Origin: Paenibacillus sp. FSL H7-0326
GTDB taxonomy: Bacteria > Bacillota > Bacilli > Paenibacillales > Paenibacillaceae
DNA: 64,000 nt
Reading direction: 5' to 3'
NCBI RefSeq assembly: GCF_001955535.1
Contig: NZ_MPVN01000003.1
Location: 248,001-312,000, forward strand
Every line of letters starts with the position of its first letter. Position 1 is the stretch's first letter. The notes beneath the pieces are model-generated. The model was not told the origin of the DNA. It was given only the letters and a program-made list of their open reading frames with translations, and did no database searches. The position numbers and the translations under genes were made by a program. Shown here piece after piece: positions 61,801 through 64,000 of the stretch.

Positions 61801-64000
61801 ACACTTTACCTTTGCTGTATTTATTTCTCCCTGGAAACGTCACTTACGTCATACTGTCGACGACCTATGGACTTCCTACCATGCCGGAATGGAAGCGGGG
61901 GATTTGGTGTACGCAGGCTATGCAGTGACCTATATCCTTCTTGCTCATGATTTTCTCGGTCTGCCTGCTGAGCGATGGATTGAAGAGGCGGACAGGCATT
62001 TGCCTTTCTTGAGACAAACGGGCAATCCAGAGACAGTGCATATGATTGAATTAGTACGTAAGACACATGTTCGCCTTACAGAAAGCTATGGCCCAAACGT
62101 CATGCTGTCTGATCGTGAGGCCGAGGAAGAGTTATGGATTAAAGAACTGGAGGGAATCCAGAACCAGGTTGTCATTCAGGTCTTTTACATGAAAAAAATG
62201 ATGCTGTCTTATCTATCAGGAGACTATGAAGCCGCGTATGACATGTCACGAAGATCAAAGGGAGCGCTGGCCGCTTCGTTCGGCTTGTTTCATAAGGTCG
62301 AACATGAATTATACACGGCGTTAACGATATATTCGCTGATTGAGGAGGTTTCGAAGGAGCGGAAGAAGCCCCTGCTCCAGGAAGCGCGTCAGTGCGAACG
62401 CAAATTGTATCGCTGGGCGCGAGAAGCACCTGAGAACTATCAGCACCTCTATTTGCTGATCAAAGCAGAAAGATATCGTGCTGAAAGTAAGTTGAAGCAG
62501 GCTGAGAGATGCTATGAGCAGGCGGTAGAGGGAGCTAGAGCTAACGGGTTTTATCATTTTAACGCGATTGCCGCTGAACGCATGGCAGACTTCTGTTTGG
62601 CTGAAGGCCGGATGACGGCAGGCCGTCTGTACATGGCGGAGGCTTACAATTTATATGAGCAGTGGGGTGTCGTGAACAAGGTGAGAAGAATCGGAGATAT
62701 TTATCCGGAATTTAAATCAGGCTCGTATAATACAACCACGACGATATCAACAGATTTTCTGGATCTGGAAGCCATAATGGGCGTCTCACAAGCTCTGTCT
62801 CAGGAAATTGTGCTTCAAACACTACTCGAGAAAATTATGACAATCCTGATTCAGATATCAGGTGCAACCAGAGGTGTACTCGTTGTTAAACAAGCAGAGG
62901 GTCTCTATGTAGAAGCCGAAGGAGAAGGCGGGGGCAAGGTTGGAGACGGTACAGCCAGACACACAGCAGCTGAAGAGATCCATACCTATAAGGAAGTTCC
63001 GTTGTCTATAGTACAGTATACAGCGAGAACTAGTGAAGACGTAGTGCTTGATGATGCTTCAAGACAAGGATTGTTTGTCAAAGACCCTTATATACAAAAT
63101 AATGAAGTGCGCTCCATCCTGTGTATTCCGATTTTGCATCAGGGTACATTGAATGCGATTGTTTACTTGGAGAACCGGTTTACTTCTCATGTATTTAACG
63201 ATGAGCGTAGAATGGTTGTGCATATGCTGGCAGGCCAGGCTGCAATATCCATCGAGCATGCGAAATTGATATCAACACTGGAGCATAAGGTCAAAGAACG
63301 AACAGAAGAATTGATGCAGATGGAGAATGATCGGCGGAAGCTCCTCGCTAATATATCGCATGATCTTGGAACACCACTGACCTCGATTCAAGGCTATGTC
63401 GAAGCCATCCTGGACCGTGTCGTGACAGAAGAGGAACAACAGCGCAAATATTTAAAGGTGATTCATTCCAGAGTTCTCAGTATACAGAGATTATTCAAAG
63501 ATTTGGTGCAGCTGAGCCGAATGGAGGCCAAGCAGTTAACGATGACCAAGACTCCAATGCATGCGGGAGTATTCGTACAATGGTTATCACAGAAATATGA
63601 GCTCGATATTGAGCAGGCGGGAATTGAGTACATGGTGAGTCTTGACCCTACTATGATGGATGCAGCCCCTGGGGAAGACATGCACATCTTGGTGGATCGG
63701 GAGCGGATGGGACAAGTATTTACGAATCTGATCAGCAACGCCATCAATCATACATCTCAGGAAGGTTCGATTGCTTTGTCGGCGGTCATTAGCGATGAAG
63801 GTCCCCATTTAGTTGTACAGGTGAAGGATACGGGGGTAGGGATTTCGGAAGAGGATATACCTTATGTATTTGAAAGGTTCTATCGCGCTTCGAAATCCCG
63901 CAATTCAAAGTATGGTGGAAGTGGACTGGGTCTTGCTATAGCCAAAGAAATTGTTCAATTGCATGACGGTGAAATCTGGGTAGAGAGCACATTGGGTCAA
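58883..64000 (+). CDS. Hybrid Ser/Thr kinase - ATPase - GAF - histidine kinase (runs off window end)
   Basis: An open frame of 1706 codons to the window end. Ser/Thr kinase domain (about 10-270): HKDLKPRN at 125 with catalytic Asp127, DFG at 146. P-loop ATPase domain (about 290-650): AGSGKSS with Lys333 and Walker B IVWFVDDLQWAD near 454. Helical, TPR-like region about 700-1280. GAF domain about 1293-1460. Coiled linker, then HisKA with ISHDLGTPLTS placing the phosphorylated His at 1493, and HATPase with FTNLISNAINH near 1612 and VKDTGVGI plus GGSGLGLAIAKE. This is the trifunctional HstK-type arrangement. AAAGGTGAAGAAG precedes the ATG. No membrane helix seen; GAF ligand and partner regulator unknown. 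Only a few C-terminal residues are missing. Confidence 0.93.
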   Translation, partial: MRIGEYSGYERLNDGKYASVFRARSSKNNQKYILKVPRTEPPIVEEWQKLKQEYDMISNLSIQGIVKSIELIPYYNGYALVLEDNEGVSLQQLIKENSLTLEAALEIAISIASIVGQLHRHRIIHKDLKPRNIIVEPESCNVWITDFGIASRFQSEYVGSTAYGQLEGTLSYMSPEQTGRMNRMVDYRTDLYSLGATLYEMLTGVPLFQAESPMEWVYCHLARTPIPPSHLDARIPSVLSDIIMKCLSKNPEDRYQSAQGLEHDLSHCLNELEQHGYVTEFVIGKQDKKDVFYIPSGLYGRDSEAARLRQLYERLQFGSTECAMVSGLAGSGKSSLVQELMLDVTLGGGLFVSGKFDVLKRQVPYSGVLQGLRGILRSLSSETEDELAVWKERITQKLKESTRVLVHMLPELEWIIGSQDAAESLMALSAAEAKNRLHFAVFQLLECLAEHRPIVWFVDDLQWADPGSLQLLHFLMTASNAPSLMLIGAYRAEDWEKEHLLRWFVGELNSRIKGIELITLAPMDEEIIHALLEDTFGLGIQQPHRFQKLVMEYTGGIPFDVKQFIYSLIEQNLMWLDEKSGTWMWDEEQLLTRKVSDQMSGFLLQRIDQLAECEKETLKYASCIADRFDSELLAELLQMDKAQLQLHLNPLVDLRLIAPSGPYEYIFLHDRIRGFFYHLLHMDEKQQIHLQTARLIARSTAGDSEERLFLSAHHYRLGLSLLNDESERLHIAQIFQLAAEQAKASGAYDSAAEWYSCGIELLEERDWELSYELAFRLLLGRWESNSLQGRFEETEQGFEEILELAKTSTHRAAVYTVMINQYTQSGQHERTISMGMEGLSRIFGLQLNAAPSQGSLHLSLLDIMYQRVRKGSREKRNLRAPQIQDEIRSQMKLLMDTATSAYFVNPTQYLYMMLTIVKYSIHYGNFTESSNAYNAMGLLLGSGYGMYSRSYELGCYGVELSNQFKHPGLRCKTHFTFAVFISPWKRHLRHTVDDLWTSYHAGMEAGDLVYAGYAVTYILLAHDFLGLPAERWIEEADRHLPFLRQTGNPETVHMIELVRKTHVRLTESYGPNVMLSDREAEEELWIKELEGIQNQVVIQVFYMKKMMLSYLSGDYEAAYDMSRRSKGALAASFGLFHKVEHELYTALTIYSLIEEVSKERKKPLLQEARQCERKLYRWAREAPENYQHLYLLIKAERYRAESKLKQAERCYEQAVEGARANGFYHFNAIAAERMADFCLAEGRMTAGRLYMAEAYNLYEQWGVVNKVRRIGDIYPEFKSGSYNTTTTISTDFLDLEAIMGVSQALSQEIVLQTLLEKIMTILIQISGATRGVLVVKQAEGLYVEAEGEGGGKVGDGTARHTAAEEIHTYKEVPLSIVQYTARTSEDVVLDDASRQGLFVKDPYIQNNEVRSILCIPILHQGTLNAIVYLENRFTSHVFNDERRMVVHMLAGQAAISIEHAKLISTLEHKVKERTEELMQMENDRRKLLANISHDLGTPLTSIQGYVEAILDRVVTEEEQQRKYLKVIHSRVLSIQRLFKDLVQLSRMEAKQLTMTKTPMHAGVFVQWLSQKYELDIEQAGIEYMVSLDPTMMDAAPGEDMHILVDRERMGQVFTNLISNAINHTSQEGSIALSAVISDEGPHLVVQVKDTGVGISEEDIPYVFERFYRASKSRNSKYGGSGLGLAIAKEIVQLHDGEIWVESTLGQ

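Noticed and set aside
1..64000. Prophage, transposon or tRNA genes
   Set aside because: No integrase, transposase, phage structural gene, terminal repeats or cloverleaf-like sequence was noticed while reading.

Overview
The window is chromosomal DNA of a low-to-mid GC Gram-positive spore-former, most likely Paenibacillus or a close relative. Pointers are strong AAGGAGG ribosome sites, GTG/TTG starts, a YjcZ-type small protein, SLH-anchored exoprotein, lipoprotein YidC, DUF4179 anti-sigma, transmembrane AraC (YesN-like) regulator and ABC importers lacking their own ATPase. No rRNA, tRNA, CRISPR array, phage or insertion sequence was seen.

Layout. 1-11.5 kb: a sugar-type oxidoreductase/aldo-keto reductase pair with a divergent AraC regulator, a second AraC regulator divergent from an EamA transporter, an SgrR-like regulator divergent from a DUF4153/4173 membrane protein, HD and CYTH enzymes, and a copper-amine-oxidase-like N-terminal domain protein. 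11.6-12.8 kb: lipoprotein YidC preceded by an overlapping leader ORF with one membrane helix, an acidic stretch and a 9-bp hairpin touching the yidC ribosome site. This has the layout of B. subtilis MifM-YidC2 and is the most interesting item. 13-17 kb: an MHYT-GGDEF-EAL protein and small accessory genes.

17.5-36.2 kb is a Gram-positive polysaccharide utilisation locus: three cytoplasmic glycosidase-type proteins, two permeases, a 1780-residue S-layer-anchored protein with CBM9-like domains and a parallel beta-helix (probable lyase), a membrane-bound AraC sensor, a solute-binding lipoprotein and an orphan-family protein. A nearly identical promoter element precedes the permease operon and the binding-protein gene, and cre-like sites precede three units.

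37.6-40.7 kb is a zinc-starvation cluster with two Zur boxes: an AAA+ ATPase, zinc-free L31, L33 and S14 paralogues, and a COG0523 GTPase. 41-50 kb holds acetyltransferase, DUF2935, an ECF sigma/anti-sigma pair, a TolB-like propeller, a P-loop kinase-like protein, ctaB, DUF4385 and a LysR regulator. 50.5-54.3 kb is a pentose phosphate set (zwf, transaldolase-like, gnd). 54.6-64 kb holds a phytoene-desaturase-like flavoprotein, a three-gene lipase operon, and a very large Ser/Thr kinase-ATPase-GAF-histidine kinase that runs off the window end.

All functional calls come from reading motifs and recalling families; no database search was possible. Starts were moved from the longest ORF where a better-placed ribosome site was visible.
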